64,000 nucleotides of DNA from Planctomycetota bacterium (GTDB taxonomy: Bacteria > Planctomycetota > Phycisphaerae > UBA1845). Under the pieces are notes generated by a model that was not told where the DNA came from, made no database searches, and saw only the letters and a program-made list of their open reading frames with translations. A program made the position numbers and the translations under genes. Shown here in pieces: positions 52,982 to 62,510 of the stretch (position 1 is its first letter; each line of letters starts with the position of its first letter). The DNA lies in contig JAKQDH010000087.1 of the NCBI GenBank assembly GCA_029558835.1, positions 1 through 64,000 of the forward strand. The letters run 5' to 3'.

Positions 52982-54229
52982 ATGGCGGACACTCCTCTCC
53001 AATCCGGGCCCGACCCTGACGGGGACGAGGCGCTGCGAAGCGGCGGCGAGTCCTCGGGCGTCGGCGACGTGACGCTTACCTGGTCCGGGGAGGCGGAGGC
53101 GGCGCCGCTGGAGAAAACGATCCCGCGGCAGCTTGGGCATCTGCGGGTGGAAGAGGAGATCGGGCGGGGCGGCATGGGCGTTGTGCATGCCGGGTGGGAC
53201 ACGGTGCTGCGCCGACGGGTGGCGATCAAGTTCCTGCTGGGGGCGGCGCCGGCCGAGGGTGACCCGCATTTTGAGCAGTTCCTGGTGGGCGCCCAGGCGG
53301 AGGCGGCCGTGCGGCACCCGAACATTGTCGCGGTGCACCTGGCCGGGCTGGTGGAGAACCTGCCGTACCTGGTGATGGACTACATCGACGGGCCGTCGTT
53401 GCGGTTGATCTGTCGGCACAGCGGTCCGCTGTCGCCGGCCGCGGCCGTCAAGGTGGTGTGCGATGTCGCGGGCGCGACGGCCGCCCTGCATGAGGAGGGG
53501 TTTGTCCACCGCGACCTGAAGCCGGCGAACGTGATCTTCGACCGTGGGGGGCGGCCGTTCGTGACGGACTTCGGGCTGGCGGTGTTGCGGCGGCGTAGCG
53601 CGGGGACGTTTGCCCTGGCGGGGACGCCGACGTACATGGCCCCCGAGGCGTTCGACGGGCGCATGCTGCCGCAGACGGACGTATACGCGCTGGGGATTCT
53701 GCTGTTTGAGTTGCTGGCGGGCGAGCCGCCGTACGTCGGCGGCCGCGAGCGTCTGGCCGAACAGCACCGCTCTGCTCCGCTACCGGTGGAGAAGCTGCGG
53801 GCCCGGGTCGGTGATGACGTGGTGGAGATCATCGAACGGGCGACGCACAAGCAGGACATCTTTCGGCACAAGTCCGCGCGGCACCTGCAACGGGCGCTGG
53901 CGGGCAGCGGGGCGAGGGCGGACGTGCTGCGCGAAGGGCAGACGGAGCTGCAAGTTCTGGTGACGCGCACGCTGGCCGCCTGCGCCGGGCTGCCGGCGGA
54001 GCGGCCCGGCGAGCGTACGCCGAGTTGCTCTTACTTCGACCGCATCTCGGAGATCGCGGAGAGGAAGCGTCAGGAGCGTGGCACTTCGGACACTCCCACG
54101 CCCCGCCCGCCGGAGGAGACCATCAGGCTCCCGCTGAGCCGGCCGCCGCCGGGCAGCGCGCCGCCGCTTCTGCCCCCGCCCGGGGACCGCCCGGAGCCTG
54201 GTTCTGCTCCGCGTCCAGGCGACGGTTAA
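52982..54229 (+). CDS. Soluble Ser/Thr protein kinase
   Basis: 415 residues from ATG 52982 (GTG 52970 possible; weak ribosome site for both). Kinase domain about 50-310 with all key motifs: GRGGMGVVHAG, VAIKFL, FVHRDLKPANVIF, DFGLAV, GTPTYMAPEA. The C-terminal 100 residues are charged, then Pro-rich, with no transmembrane helix, so it is probably cytoplasmic, unlike the other two kinases here. No sigma factor gene is linked. Confidence 0.92.
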   Translation: MADTPLQSGPDPDGDEALRSGGESSGVGDVTLTWSGEAEAAPLEKTIPRQLGHLRVEEEIGRGGMGVVHAGWDTVLRRRVAIKFLLGAAPAEGDPHFEQFLVGAQAEAAVRHPNIVAVHLAGLVENLPYLVMDYIDGPSLRLICRHSGPLSPAAAVKVVCDVAGATAALHEEGFVHRDLKPANVIFDRGGRPFVTDFGLAVLRRRSAGTFALAGTPTYMAPEAFDGRMLPQTDVYALGILLFELLAGEPPYVGGRERLAEQHRSAPLPVEKLRARVGDDVVEIIERATHKQDIFRHKSARHLQRALAGSGARADVLREGQTELQVLVTRTLAACAGLPAERPGERTPSCSYFDRISEIAERKRQERGTSDTPTPRPPEETIRLPLSRPPPGSAPPLLPPPGDRPEPGSAPRPGDG

Positions 54230-54297
54230 GGACGATGCCCGTGCGGGCGGGCGCCTGCCTGCCGGTCCGTTGGGCTTACTATCGAGGAGATGGGTGT

Positions 54298-54633
54298 ATG
54301 GCCGCAGCTTCGTTTCCGTCTCTGATCACGGATCTGCCGGAAGCTGACCTGCCGTTCAGCGGGTTGCGGGCCTGGATTCTCCAAGGCACCGAGCGACAGG
54401 CAGCCTTCTTCGACATCGATGCCATTGGCGATGTTGCCCCGCACAGTCATGGCGAGCAGTGGGGCGTGGTGATCGAAGGCGAAATGGAACTCACCATCGA
54501 GGGCCGGACGCAGCGCCTGACGCGTGGCGATGCCTACCACATCCCCGCCGGCGCCGTGCACAGCGCGAGATTCCGGCGCCGCACGCTGGCGATCGACGTG
54601 TACGCCGACGTGCAACGGTTCCGGCCCAAGTAG
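54298..54633 (+). CDS. Small cupin-domain protein
   Basis: 111 residues, single cupin-2 barrel: APHSHGEQWGVVIEGEMELT (metal-binding His pair and later Glu) and AYHIPAGAVHSARF (second motif His). ATG 54298 has GAGGAG 8 nt upstream. Such cupins bind a metal and act as sugar-binding or regulatory proteins; substrate not predictable. Confidence 0.88.
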   Translation: MAAASFPSLITDLPEADLPFSGLRAWILQGTERQAAFFDIDAIGDVAPHSHGEQWGVVIEGEMELTIEGRTQRLTRGDAYHIPAGAVHSARFRRRTLAIDVYADVQRFRPK

Positions 54634-54849
54634 GCGTGGCGGTGCCGATGCCGCCGGCAGCCCGTCCGACGCTCCCACCACAGAGGCGGTGAGGCCCGGC
54701 GACACCGCCGCAGTGAGCAGCACCCTCATGCTGCACAGAACCCGCTCCATCGTGCGGCAGGGCCGGAGCCAGAACCGCTTCCACTCCCGTATCTGCGCAG
54801 CTACAATGCCCACCTGAACATGAACCGATGGCAGGTACAGGAGTTGGCT

Positions 54850-55335
54850 ATGACGCAGCCATCACGACGCGACTTCGTCGGCGCGGTCAGTACGGTTCTC
54901 GCAGCGGGCGCGGGGGTGAGCTTGGCGGGGGAGGGGGCCACGCTACCGGCGGCACCGGTCCCGGGCCGGCAGGTCATTCCCGGTAGCCCCTACCCGACGT
55001 TCTCGCGGGCAGTGCGGCTGGATCGGCTGGTCTTCGTGGCCGGTGTGGTCGGGCAGCGGCCCGGCACGCGCGACCTGGTGGCCGGCGAGTTCGAGCCGCA
55101 GTGTCGTCAGGTGCTCGAGAACCTGAAGGCCTCAGTGGAGGCCGCGGGCTCCAGCCTGGACAAGGTTCTCAAGTGCACGGTGTACATCACGGAAGCATCC
55201 GACTTCGCCGCGTTCAACAAGCTGTATGCCGAGTACTTCCCCAAGGATCCCCCTGCACGTTCAAGTGTCGTGGTGAAGGAACTGGTGGTGCCCGGCGCCA
55301 AGCTGGAAGTCGACTGCATCACCTACGTGGAGTAG
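54850..55335 (+). CDS. RidA-family protein with Tat-type signal
   Basis: 161 residues from ATG 54850 (AGGAG 8 nt upstream; ATG 54820 is less likely). SRRDFVG is a Tat-like motif followed by a hydrophobic segment (AVSTVLAAGAGVSLAG), so the protein is probably exported, which is unusual for RidA (enamine/imine deaminase, normally cytosolic). The body matches RidA: FVAGVVGQRPGT, NLKASVEAAGSSLDKVLKCT and the PPARSSVVVKELVVPGAKLE block with the key Arg. Lies 47 nt before the glycosidase-like gene and may be cotranscribed. Confidence 0.87.
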   Translation: MTQPSRRDFVGAVSTVLAAGAGVSLAGEGATLPAAPVPGRQVIPGSPYPTFSRAVRLDRLVFVAGVVGQRPGTRDLVAGEFEPQCRQVLENLKASVEAAGSSLDKVLKCTVYITEASDFAAFNKLYAEYFPKDPPARSSVVVKELVVPGAKLEVDCITYVE

Positions 55336-55382
55336 TGCTCCCGCCGCCGACGCTGCTACCAAGCTCGCGTGAGGTGTAATCG

Positions 55383-57410
55383 ATGGATGTCGCTGAGCAC
55401 ATCTATAAGGATGACCCTCAGCAGGGACCGCCGGACGCCAGGACGACATTGGCCGGCGTGGAGTATTTCTTCCTCGGCAACGGCCTGATCCAGGCGGGCG
55501 TCCAGGTATGCACCTCCGGAGAGGGGACGCCGGTGGGGCTGCTGGTTCTGCACCCTGACCGGCTGGGGCCCAAGCGGGCAGCGCTGACGTTCGATCCACA
55601 CCACGGCCTGGCCCCCACGGTCGTTACCATCCGCGCCGGCACTCACGTGTTCGCGCCACGGCCGGCCGCAGTGGACGCCCAGTGGACGGACGTCGGCGGC
55701 GTGCCCGCGGTGCAGGTCACCTGGCAGGATGGCGACCTGCGCGTTGTGGAGGTCTTCTACTGCCACGACCGGCGGTCGCCGTGTCTGAGGCGTATCATCC
55801 GGGTCCGCAAGTCATCACCGGGAAACCTGCGCGCGGTGTTGTGCACCGGCGCGGAACACGCGCCGCTGGAGCAGCCGATCGAGCTCACGGGAGATGCCCC
55901 GACGGAGGCGACCCTGTCCTATGAGTTGCAGGGCAAGCGCAAAGACCGGCGAGTAGTGGTGGAGTGGTTGGCCGCCACGCCCGCTGACGCCGACGCTGCC
56001 CGCTACTGGGCCGGCTTGGGCGCATTGACGTGCTCGTCGCCGACGCTGGAGCACCTGTTCCGCGCCGCCCGCAACCAACTGCCGGCGGCGGTGACGGCCA
56101 CCGGCATGATGGACGGCGGCATCTGGCAGTACAACCTCGAGTGGGTGCGTGACCAGGCCTGTGCGGCGAGCGCGCTGGTCTGCCTCGGGGCCTTCGACAG
56201 CGCTCGAACCATGCTCGCTCGTCTGCTGACGGAGTTCGTCAGCGACGAGGGCGGCTGTGTGGACTCCGGCCGGCGGCGCGAACCGGCCGACGTCGAGCTG
56301 GATCAGAACGGCTACCTGATGACGGCGCTGGAGACCTATGTCAATTGGACCGGCGACGCGGAGATGCTGCGGCGCCATTGGCCGCGGATCGTGGCGCTGG
56401 CGGAGTTCCCGCTGCGGGCGCAGTTCCGCCACGGACCGTCGGGCCTGCTGCACAACCGGCGCGAGTACTGGGAACGGCACGACGTGCACGGCATCCAGGA
56501 CGGCATGGAGTTGACTCACCAGCTCTACGTGGCCGTCGGCCTGGACAGCGCCGCGCGACTCGCCGGCCTGGTTGGGCAGCAGGAGCAGGCCGCGCGCTGG
56601 ACGCAGGAGTCGCAGCGCATTCGTGGGGCCATGCTGGGTAACGCGCGCTACAGTCAGGTGGAGCGGGGGCGTTTCATCAAGCGGCGCGACGTGAGCGGAG
56701 CCGTGCAGGAGACGATCACGCCGGTCGCGGAAGCGGGCCTGCCGCCCGGTGTGCCTTTGGCGGACGCCGGGCCGCACTACCTGGACCCGGATACGTCCGC
56801 GGTGCTCCCGATCGTGCTGGAGTTCGTCGATCCGCGCGGCGAACTGGCACGCAACACCCTGGCGGACGTTGAGCGACTCTGGAACCAGCGCTGGGATCAC
56901 GGCGGCTACGGCCGGTACCATGTCAGCTCCGAGCCGGACTCGCCGGGTCCCTGGCCGTTCGCGTCGCTGTTCGTCGCCCGGGCGTACTTCGAGGCCGGTG
57001 AAGACGACAAGGTTTGGCGGATTCTCAACTGGCTGCGCAGCGTGCCCGGCGGCCGGGCGGGGGCATGGTTCGAGTTCTACGGCCCGCGGCCGGTCCCGCC
57101 GTGCCCGCAGATCGGCGTCATCCCGTGGACGTGGGCGGAGATCGCGTGCTTCTTCATCCATCACCTGCTGGGCGTGCGGCCGGGCTGTACTGAGTTGCTG
57201 CTACGGCCGCGGCTGCTCGCCGGCCTGGACCGCGTGGAGGCCCGGCTGTGCCTGCGGGGGCACGCGCTCCGCATCGCCGTGCGTCGGGCGGACCGGAGCG
57301 AGCCGGCGCAGATTGTCGTCGCCGGTGAATCCCATCCCTACAACCTCGCCGGCATTCGCCTGCCGATGCCGACTGCGAATCTGGAGGTGCAGGTAGTGGC
57401 GCCGGCATGA
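55383..57410 (+). CDS. Six-hairpin glycosidase-like protein
   Basis: 675 residues. A beta-sandwich N-terminal half (about 1-220) precedes an (alpha/alpha)6 barrel: GGIWQYNLEWVRDQACAASA, DQNGYLMTALETYVNWTGDA and HGIQDGMELTHQLYVAVGLD are characteristic of GH15/GH37/GH63/GH78-like folds. I cannot assign a family; candidate acids are in EWVRD and near YGPRPVPP. No signal peptide, so probably cytoplasmic and acting on imported oligosaccharides. ATG 55383 follows GAGGTG. ATGA overlap with the next gene starts a four-gene carbohydrate operon. Confidence 0.8.
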   Translation: MDVAEHIYKDDPQQGPPDARTTLAGVEYFFLGNGLIQAGVQVCTSGEGTPVGLLVLHPDRLGPKRAALTFDPHHGLAPTVVTIRAGTHVFAPRPAAVDAQWTDVGGVPAVQVTWQDGDLRVVEVFYCHDRRSPCLRRIIRVRKSSPGNLRAVLCTGAEHAPLEQPIELTGDAPTEATLSYELQGKRKDRRVVVEWLAATPADADAARYWAGLGALTCSSPTLEHLFRAARNQLPAAVTATGMMDGGIWQYNLEWVRDQACAASALVCLGAFDSARTMLARLLTEFVSDEGGCVDSGRRREPADVELDQNGYLMTALETYVNWTGDAEMLRRHWPRIVALAEFPLRAQFRHGPSGLLHNRREYWERHDVHGIQDGMELTHQLYVAVGLDSAARLAGLVGQQEQAARWTQESQRIRGAMLGNARYSQVERGRFIKRRDVSGAVQETITPVAEAGLPPGVPLADAGPHYLDPDTSAVLPIVLEFVDPRGELARNTLADVERLWNQRWDHGGYGRYHVSSEPDSPGPWPFASLFVARAYFEAGEDDKVWRILNWLRSVPGGRAGAWFEFYGPRPVPPCPQIGVIPWTWAEIACFFIHHLLGVRPGCTELLLRPRLLAGLDRVEARLCLRGHALRIAVRRADRSEPAQIVVAGESHPYNLAGIRLPMPTANLEVQVVAPA

Positions 57411-58546
57411 ACTCCAAGCAGCGCGTGCTAGCTACCCTGGCCGGCGTGGAACCCGATCGCGTGCCCATCGGTGAGTTCGCGGTGGACTTCGACACCGTAG
57501 AGCGTCTGCTGGGCCGCGAAACGTACCTCCGCGCGAAGGCCAAGTCACAGATCGCTTTCTGGGAGGGGCGCCACGCCGAGGTGGCCGAGAGCTATCTTAA
57601 GGACCACATCGAGCTGCACGAGAAGCTCGATCTGGACATCGTGACGTTCCCGGCCGCCACGTGGCGCATCCCGCCGGAGACTGATGATCAGCCCCCGCGC
57701 CGCACGAGCGCCGACACCTGGGAGGACAAGTACGGCCGGGTGTATCGCTACTCGGCGGCATCGCAGGACATCACGTGCATCCACGATCCGGTGGCGGATG
57801 CCCAGACCTACAGCGGGGAGGATTTTGCCAGCCCGCCACAGCCGCCGGTCCGTGAGGAGCGCTCCTGGCGCATTCTGGATGCCGTCGTCCAACGCTTCAA
57901 GAACGACAAGTTCATCTGTGGACCGTCGGGCGGTGAAGTGGGCATTGTGCTGCTGGGTGGTCTGGCGCGCGGCTGCCGGGTCTTGCAGCGCCAACCAGAG
58001 GTGGTGCGTGCGGCCACGCACCGGCTGCTCGAGGAGCAGAACCTGGCGGACGAGTGCCTGATCCACCCCGACAGCGACGGTGTCTTGTGGGACCAGGATT
58101 TTGCGTACAACGCCGGCCCGTTCATCAGCCCGACGGTGTTCCGCAAGTTCTTCCTGGCGGCCAACCGGCAGCGCGTCGTGCGTTTGTGCGAGCGGTTCGG
58201 CAAGCGGGTGCTCAAGCACTGCTGCGGCAACATCCGAGCGCTGCAGGAGCTGTTTCTGGAGATCGGGTATGATGCCTATCAGTCCATCCAGGCCAGCGCC
58301 GGGATGGACCTGGCGGCGTTGAAGCGCGAGCTGGGCGGGCGCATGACCCTGTGGGGCGGCGTCGCCCTCGAACACCTGATCGCCGGCAGTCCGGCGGACG
58401 TGCGCGCGGACGTGCGGCACGCGATGGCATGTGCCAAACCCGGCGGGCGGTTCATCCTGGGCGCGAGCCACTCGATTGCGGTGGGCACCCGGTATGAGAA
58501 CTACATGGCAATGCTGGACGAGTACCATAGATTGTGCGCATACTGA
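57407..58546 (+). CDS. Uroporphyrinogen-decarboxylase-like family protein
   Basis: 379 residues of the URO-D/MtaA/CmuA superfamily: MNSKQRVLATLAGVEPDRVP opening, SDGVLWDQDFAYNAGPFISP middle, and KHCCGN with AYQSIQASAGMDLAALKREL and ILGASHSIAVGTRYENYMAM at the end. True heme UroDs differ; members beside sugar genes are thought to act as corrinoid-linked methyltransferases or unknown lyases. HCC resembles the HxC zinc motif of MtaA, but the second Cys region reads GASHS. Function unknown. Overlaps the upstream stop (ATGA). Confidence 0.85.
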   Translation: MNSKQRVLATLAGVEPDRVPIGEFAVDFDTVERLLGRETYLRAKAKSQIAFWEGRHAEVAESYLKDHIELHEKLDLDIVTFPAATWRIPPETDDQPPRRTSADTWEDKYGRVYRYSAASQDITCIHDPVADAQTYSGEDFASPPQPPVREERSWRILDAVVQRFKNDKFICGPSGGEVGIVLLGGLARGCRVLQRQPEVVRAATHRLLEEQNLADECLIHPDSDGVLWDQDFAYNAGPFISPTVFRKFFLAANRQRVVRLCERFGKRVLKHCCGNIRALQELFLEIGYDAYQSIQASAGMDLAALKRELGGRMTLWGGVALEHLIAGSPADVRADVRHAMACAKPGGRFILGASHSIAVGTRYENYMAMLDEYHRLCAY

Positions 58547-58573
58547 GTGGCTCCAACGAATGGGGAACTGTCG

Positions 58574-58680
58574 GCCAGACAAGGGTGGCATAGCCAAGCC
58601 CAGCGCCGCCATGCACTTGCCGCAACAAGGGCCGGCTTTCGCTACAGCGTGCCGGCGCCTTCGGCTTGGGCATGGCACCC
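58574..58680. repeat. Two intergenic palindromic repeats
   Basis: A degenerate CATGGCCAAGCGC-type unit (58575-58611) and a short GCATGCC-type unit (58646-58680) between the URO-D-like and GH38 genes. Confidence 0.5.
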
Positions 58681-58765
58681 TACCGGCTTCCCCGTCGCGT
58701 GGTTCTAATCAGCTAGGGATGGTCGCCGAAGCGCCGGCGACCGTTCAGGCCCCGGAGAATGGAGA

Positions 58766-61276
58766 ATGACCCGCAGGACCGTACATCTGCTCTGCAACTC
58801 GCACGTTGATCCGGCCTGGCTCTGGCAATGGCAGGAAGGTGCGGGCGAGGCACTGGCGCTCACCCGCACGGTCGTCGATCTGTGCGCTCGGTACCCCGGC
58901 TTCGTTTTCAACCGCAACGAAGTGATGTTCCATGAGTGGATCGCCGAGTACGACCCGGCCCTCTTCCGGCGGATTCGGCGACTCGTCCGGGTTGGCGCCT
59001 GGCACCTCATGGGCGGTTGGTACGTCCAGCCGGACTGCAACATGCCGTGCGGTGAGTCGTTTGTCCGTCAGATTCTGGTCGGCAAGCGGTATTTCCGCCG
59101 GACGTTTGGCGTGAACGTCACCACGGCCGCCAATCTGGATTCCTTCGGACACAGCCGCGGGCTCGTCCAGATTCTGGCCAAGAGCGGTTATGACTCCTAT
59201 CTGTTCTGCCGCCCGTCCCGCGCTGACGTGGGGTTGCCGGCGACGCAGTTTGTATGGCGAGGCTACGACGGCTCGGAGATTCTCGCGACCCTCGCGGATT
59301 CACACTACAACTCAGCGCCGGGCGGTGCCCGCCGCAAGGTTGCCCAGTGGCTGCAAACCCATCCCACGGAGACCTGCGGCATCGTGCCGTGGGGCGTCGG
59401 TAACCACGGCGGCGGACCGTCGCGCCGAGACATCCGGGAGCTGAATGCCCTCATCCGCGCCACGCGGGACGTGGACATCCGCCATTCGACACCGGAGGCC
59501 TACTTCGCCCAGCTCCAACGTGGCCGCGGTCGCCTGCCCCGTCACGAGGGCGATCTGAACCCGTGGGCGGTGGGCTGCTACACATCCATGGCGCGGGTCA
59601 AGCAGAAGCACCGCAAGCTGGAAAACGAACTGTACGCGACGGAGAAGATGACTGCCACTGCCGCCATGCAGGGTCTGTTGCCTTATCCGCGCGGTGACTT
59701 CGAGGAGGCCACGCGCGACCTGCTCGCGGGCGAGTTTCACGACGCCCTGCCGGGCAGCTCGGTTCCGCCGGTGGAGGACGCGGTCGTGCAGCGGCTGGAC
59801 CACGGGCTGGAGATCCTCGCGCGGCTGAAGATGCGGGCGTTCCTGACGCTCGCCGCCGGCCAGCGGCGGGCACGCACGGGTGAGTTCCCCATCCTCGTGT
59901 ATAATCCACACCCCTACCCGGTCAGCACGACCGTCGAGTGCGAGTTGCAGGCAGCGTGGCCGCACCAGACCGGCCGGTTCATGCTGCCCCAGGTGCGTCA
60001 GGGCACGCGTCTGCTGCCCACCCAGGCAGAGAAGGAGCACGCCAACATCAACGAGGACCATCGCAAGCGCGTTGTGTTCCCGGGGGTGCTGGCGCCGAGC
60101 ACCATGAATCGCTTCGATTGCCGACTGGTGCCGCTGCCTCGGCGACCGGCTCTTCAACTCAAGGAGCGCCGGGGCGCGTTTCGGCTGCGGACCACGTGCC
60201 TTGACGTTGTTATCAGCGCCCGCACCGGACTGCTCGACCGGTACTGTGTACACGGGCGGGACTATCTGGCACAGGGGGCGTTTCAGCCGCTGGTCGTGCG
60301 GGACAACGCGGATCCGTGGGGCATGACCGGGCGCCGGTTCCGCACGGTGCTCGGCCGGTTCCGCCGGATGTCGCGCCCGCGCGGCGCAGGCTTCAGCGGC
60401 ACACCGGATGTCCGGTTACCGTGTGTGCGCGTTATCGAGGACGGGCCGGCGCGCAGCGTCGTCGAGGCGTTGCTGGAGTTCGGCGACTCGCGCATCTGCC
60501 AGCGCTACAAGCTGCCGAAGGCGGGGACCGAGATGGAAGTCGAAACGCGCGTCCATTGGAATGAGAAGGACAGGATGCTGAAGCTGTCCTTGCCTACGCT
60601 CCTTGCCGACCCCCTCTATCGTGCGCAAGTCGTCTACGGCGTGCAGGAGCTGCGCGACAATGGCGACGAGCAGGTCATGCAGAAGTGGCTGGCCGTAACG
60701 TCGCGGCGAGCCGACGGGGCCCTCACGATCATCAACGATCGCATCCACGGCCTGGACGTGACGCCGGGCGAAGTGCGGCTGTCTCTGCTGCGGGCGGCTG
60801 CCCACGCCGGGCACCCAACGGGCCCCGGGCGACCGATTACGGCGCAAGACCGCTACACGGCGCGTATGGACCAGGGTGAGCACGTGTTCAGGTTCTGGCT
60901 CAACGCCGGGCCCGCGGGGGAACGGCTGACGCACATCGACCGCGAGGCGTTGGCTCGTAACGAGGAGCCGTTTGCGCTGTGTATGTCACCGTCCGGCGAG
61001 GGGCGCAAGTTGGCTGCGGGCGTGGTAGTGAGCGATGAGGCCGTCCAGGTGACGGCCATCAAGCAGGCGGCCGACGGGCAGGACTGGATCATCCGCCTGT
61101 TCGAGCCCACCGGCCACGCTAGAACCGTGCGGGTGCTGCTGCCGTTCGCCAAAGTGCGCCGGACGGTGTCCTTGTCGCCGTTTGAAATCAAGACCTTGCG
61201 CGTCAACCGCAGGACCGCGGCGCTGACTGAGGTCAATCTCCTGGAAAAGCCGGAGGCTCGTCACTCCCATGCCTGA
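58766..61276 (+). CDS. GH38 alpha-mannosidase
   Basis: 836 residues. GH38 marks: LLCNSHVDPAWLWQWQEG (zinc ligands His and Asp), NLDSFGHS (zinc ligand/nucleophile Asp), GNHGGGPS, then a three-helix middle domain and beta-sandwich end. A retaining, zinc-dependent alpha-mannosidase. No signal peptide, so cytosolic. ATG 58766 follows GGAGA. Its stop overlaps the oxidoreductase start by 8 nt. Substrate within GH38 (alpha-mannosides, 2-O-mannosylglycerate type) is not determined. Confidence 0.92.
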   Translation: MTRRTVHLLCNSHVDPAWLWQWQEGAGEALALTRTVVDLCARYPGFVFNRNEVMFHEWIAEYDPALFRRIRRLVRVGAWHLMGGWYVQPDCNMPCGESFVRQILVGKRYFRRTFGVNVTTAANLDSFGHSRGLVQILAKSGYDSYLFCRPSRADVGLPATQFVWRGYDGSEILATLADSHYNSAPGGARRKVAQWLQTHPTETCGIVPWGVGNHGGGPSRRDIRELNALIRATRDVDIRHSTPEAYFAQLQRGRGRLPRHEGDLNPWAVGCYTSMARVKQKHRKLENELYATEKMTATAAMQGLLPYPRGDFEEATRDLLAGEFHDALPGSSVPPVEDAVVQRLDHGLEILARLKMRAFLTLAAGQRRARTGEFPILVYNPHPYPVSTTVECELQAAWPHQTGRFMLPQVRQGTRLLPTQAEKEHANINEDHRKRVVFPGVLAPSTMNRFDCRLVPLPRRPALQLKERRGAFRLRTTCLDVVISARTGLLDRYCVHGRDYLAQGAFQPLVVRDNADPWGMTGRRFRTVLGRFRRMSRPRGAGFSGTPDVRLPCVRVIEDGPARSVVEALLEFGDSRICQRYKLPKAGTEMEVETRVHWNEKDRMLKLSLPTLLADPLYRAQVVYGVQELRDNGDEQVMQKWLAVTSRRADGALTIINDRIHGLDVTPGEVRLSLLRAAAHAGHPTGPGRPITAQDRYTARMDQGEHVFRFWLNAGPAGERLTHIDREALARNEEPFALCMSPSGEGRKLAAGVVVSDEAVQVTAIKQAADGQDWIIRLFEPTGHARTVRVLLPFAKVRRTVSLSPFEIKTLRVNRRTAALTEVNLLEKPEARHSHA

Positions 61277-62510
61277 AGCGGTTTCCATCGTGCTGGCCGG
61301 CCTCGGCGGCTACGGGCAAGAGTATCTTAAGGCGCTGCTCGAGCAGCGTGACGACGCGCGTTTTCGTCTGGCGGGCGGTGTCGATCCGTCCCCCCGGCGC
61401 TGCAATCGGCTGGCTGAACTGAACGCCCGCGGCGTGCCGATCTACAGGTCGTTGCAGGAGTTCTACCGCGCCGCGACCGCGGATCTGGCCGTGCTATCGT
61501 CGCCGATCCACCGCCACTGTTCGCAGACCTGCCTGGCCCTGGCGCACGGCAGTCACGTCCTGTGTGAGAAGCCGGTTGCCGCCACCGTTCAGGACGTGAA
61601 CCGCATGATTCGCGCCCGCGACCGGGCCGGCAAGCACGTGGCCATCGGCTACCAGTGGTCGTTCTCGACGCCCATTCAGCGGCTCAAACAGGACATACTC
61701 GCCGGGCATTTCGGCGCCCCCCGGCGACTCCGCAGTCTGTGCTTGTGGCCGCGGGATGAGGTCTACTATCACCGCAACACCTGGGCCGGCCGGCTGCGCG
61801 ACGCCCGCGGGGCGTGGGTCCTCGACAGTCCTGCAAACAACGCCATGGCGCACGACCTGCACAACATGCTCTATCTGCTGGGGCCGCGGACCGAGGCCAG
61901 TGCCCAACCGGTTGCCCTGATCGCCGAACTCTACCGGGCCAACGACATTGAGAACTTTGACACCGCTGCCCTGCGCGTCCATACGGACGGTGGCGCGGAG
62001 ATTCTCTTCTACGGTTCGCACGCCGTCCCCGAAGACAGCGGCCCCGAGTTCTGCTTTGAGTTCGAACACGCCACGGTAACGTACACCACCGGCCACAGTC
62101 CGATCGTCGCCCGTTTCTCCGACGGGGCCACCCGCCACTACGGCGGGCCCAATGACGAGCCGCAGGTCACCAAGTTGTGGACGTGCCTGGCCGCCCTTGC
62201 CGGCGCGGGGACGATTCCCTGCGGACTGGAAGCGGCGCGCGCGCAGACCCTGTGTGCCAACGGGGCGCAGGACTCGGCCGGTGCCCCCGTCGACTTCCCG
62301 CGCGAACTCGTGCACGTGAAAGGCGAGTCGCCCAAGCGCCTTACCTGGGTCGCGGGTCTGGACGACGTGCTGCGCCGCTGCTACGCGGCCGGCGTGCTGC
62401 CCAGCGAGGCGCAGGTTGCCTGGGCCCGCGCCGGGCGACGCATCGATCTGCGCGGGTACCGCCGCTTCCCGGGCGGTGCCTACGGCCAGCGCGGTGCGGT
62501 CTCGAGCTGA
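61269..62510 (+). CDS. Gfo/Idh/MocA-family oxidoreductase
   Basis: 413 residues. Rossmann start VLAGLGGYGQEYLKALLE, the CEKP motif (HVLCEKPVAATVQDVNRMIR) with catalytic-site Lys, and AIGYQWSFSTPIQRLKQDIL in the second domain. NAD(P)-dependent sugar or cyclitol dehydrogenase; likely processes the monosaccharide released by the neighbouring glycosidases. Its 3' end overlaps the convergent next gene by 31 nt. Confidence 0.92.
   Translation: MPEAVSIVLAGLGGYGQEYLKALLEQRDDARFRLAGGVDPSPRRCNRLAELNARGVPIYRSLQEFYRAATADLAVLSSPIHRHCSQTCLALAHGSHVLCEKPVAATVQDVNRMIRARDRAGKHVAIGYQWSFSTPIQRLKQDILAGHFGAPRRLRSLCLWPRDEVYYHRNTWAGRLRDARGAWVLDSPANNAMAHDLHNMLYLLGPRTEASAQPVALIAELYRANDIENFDTAALRVHTDGGAEILFYGSHAVPEDSGPEFCFEFEHATVTYTTGHSPIVARFSDGATRHYGGPNDEPQVTKLWTCLAALAGAGTIPCGLEAARAQTLCANGAQDSAGAPVDFPRELVHVKGESPKRLTWVAGLDDVLRRCYAAGVLPSEAQVAWARAGRRIDLRGYRRFPGGAYGQRGAVSS

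Noticed and set aside
52499..53767. Upstream extension of the hutI frame by 423 codons
   Set aside because: It runs through repeats and antisense to a kinase gene; HutI similarity starts at ATG 52498.
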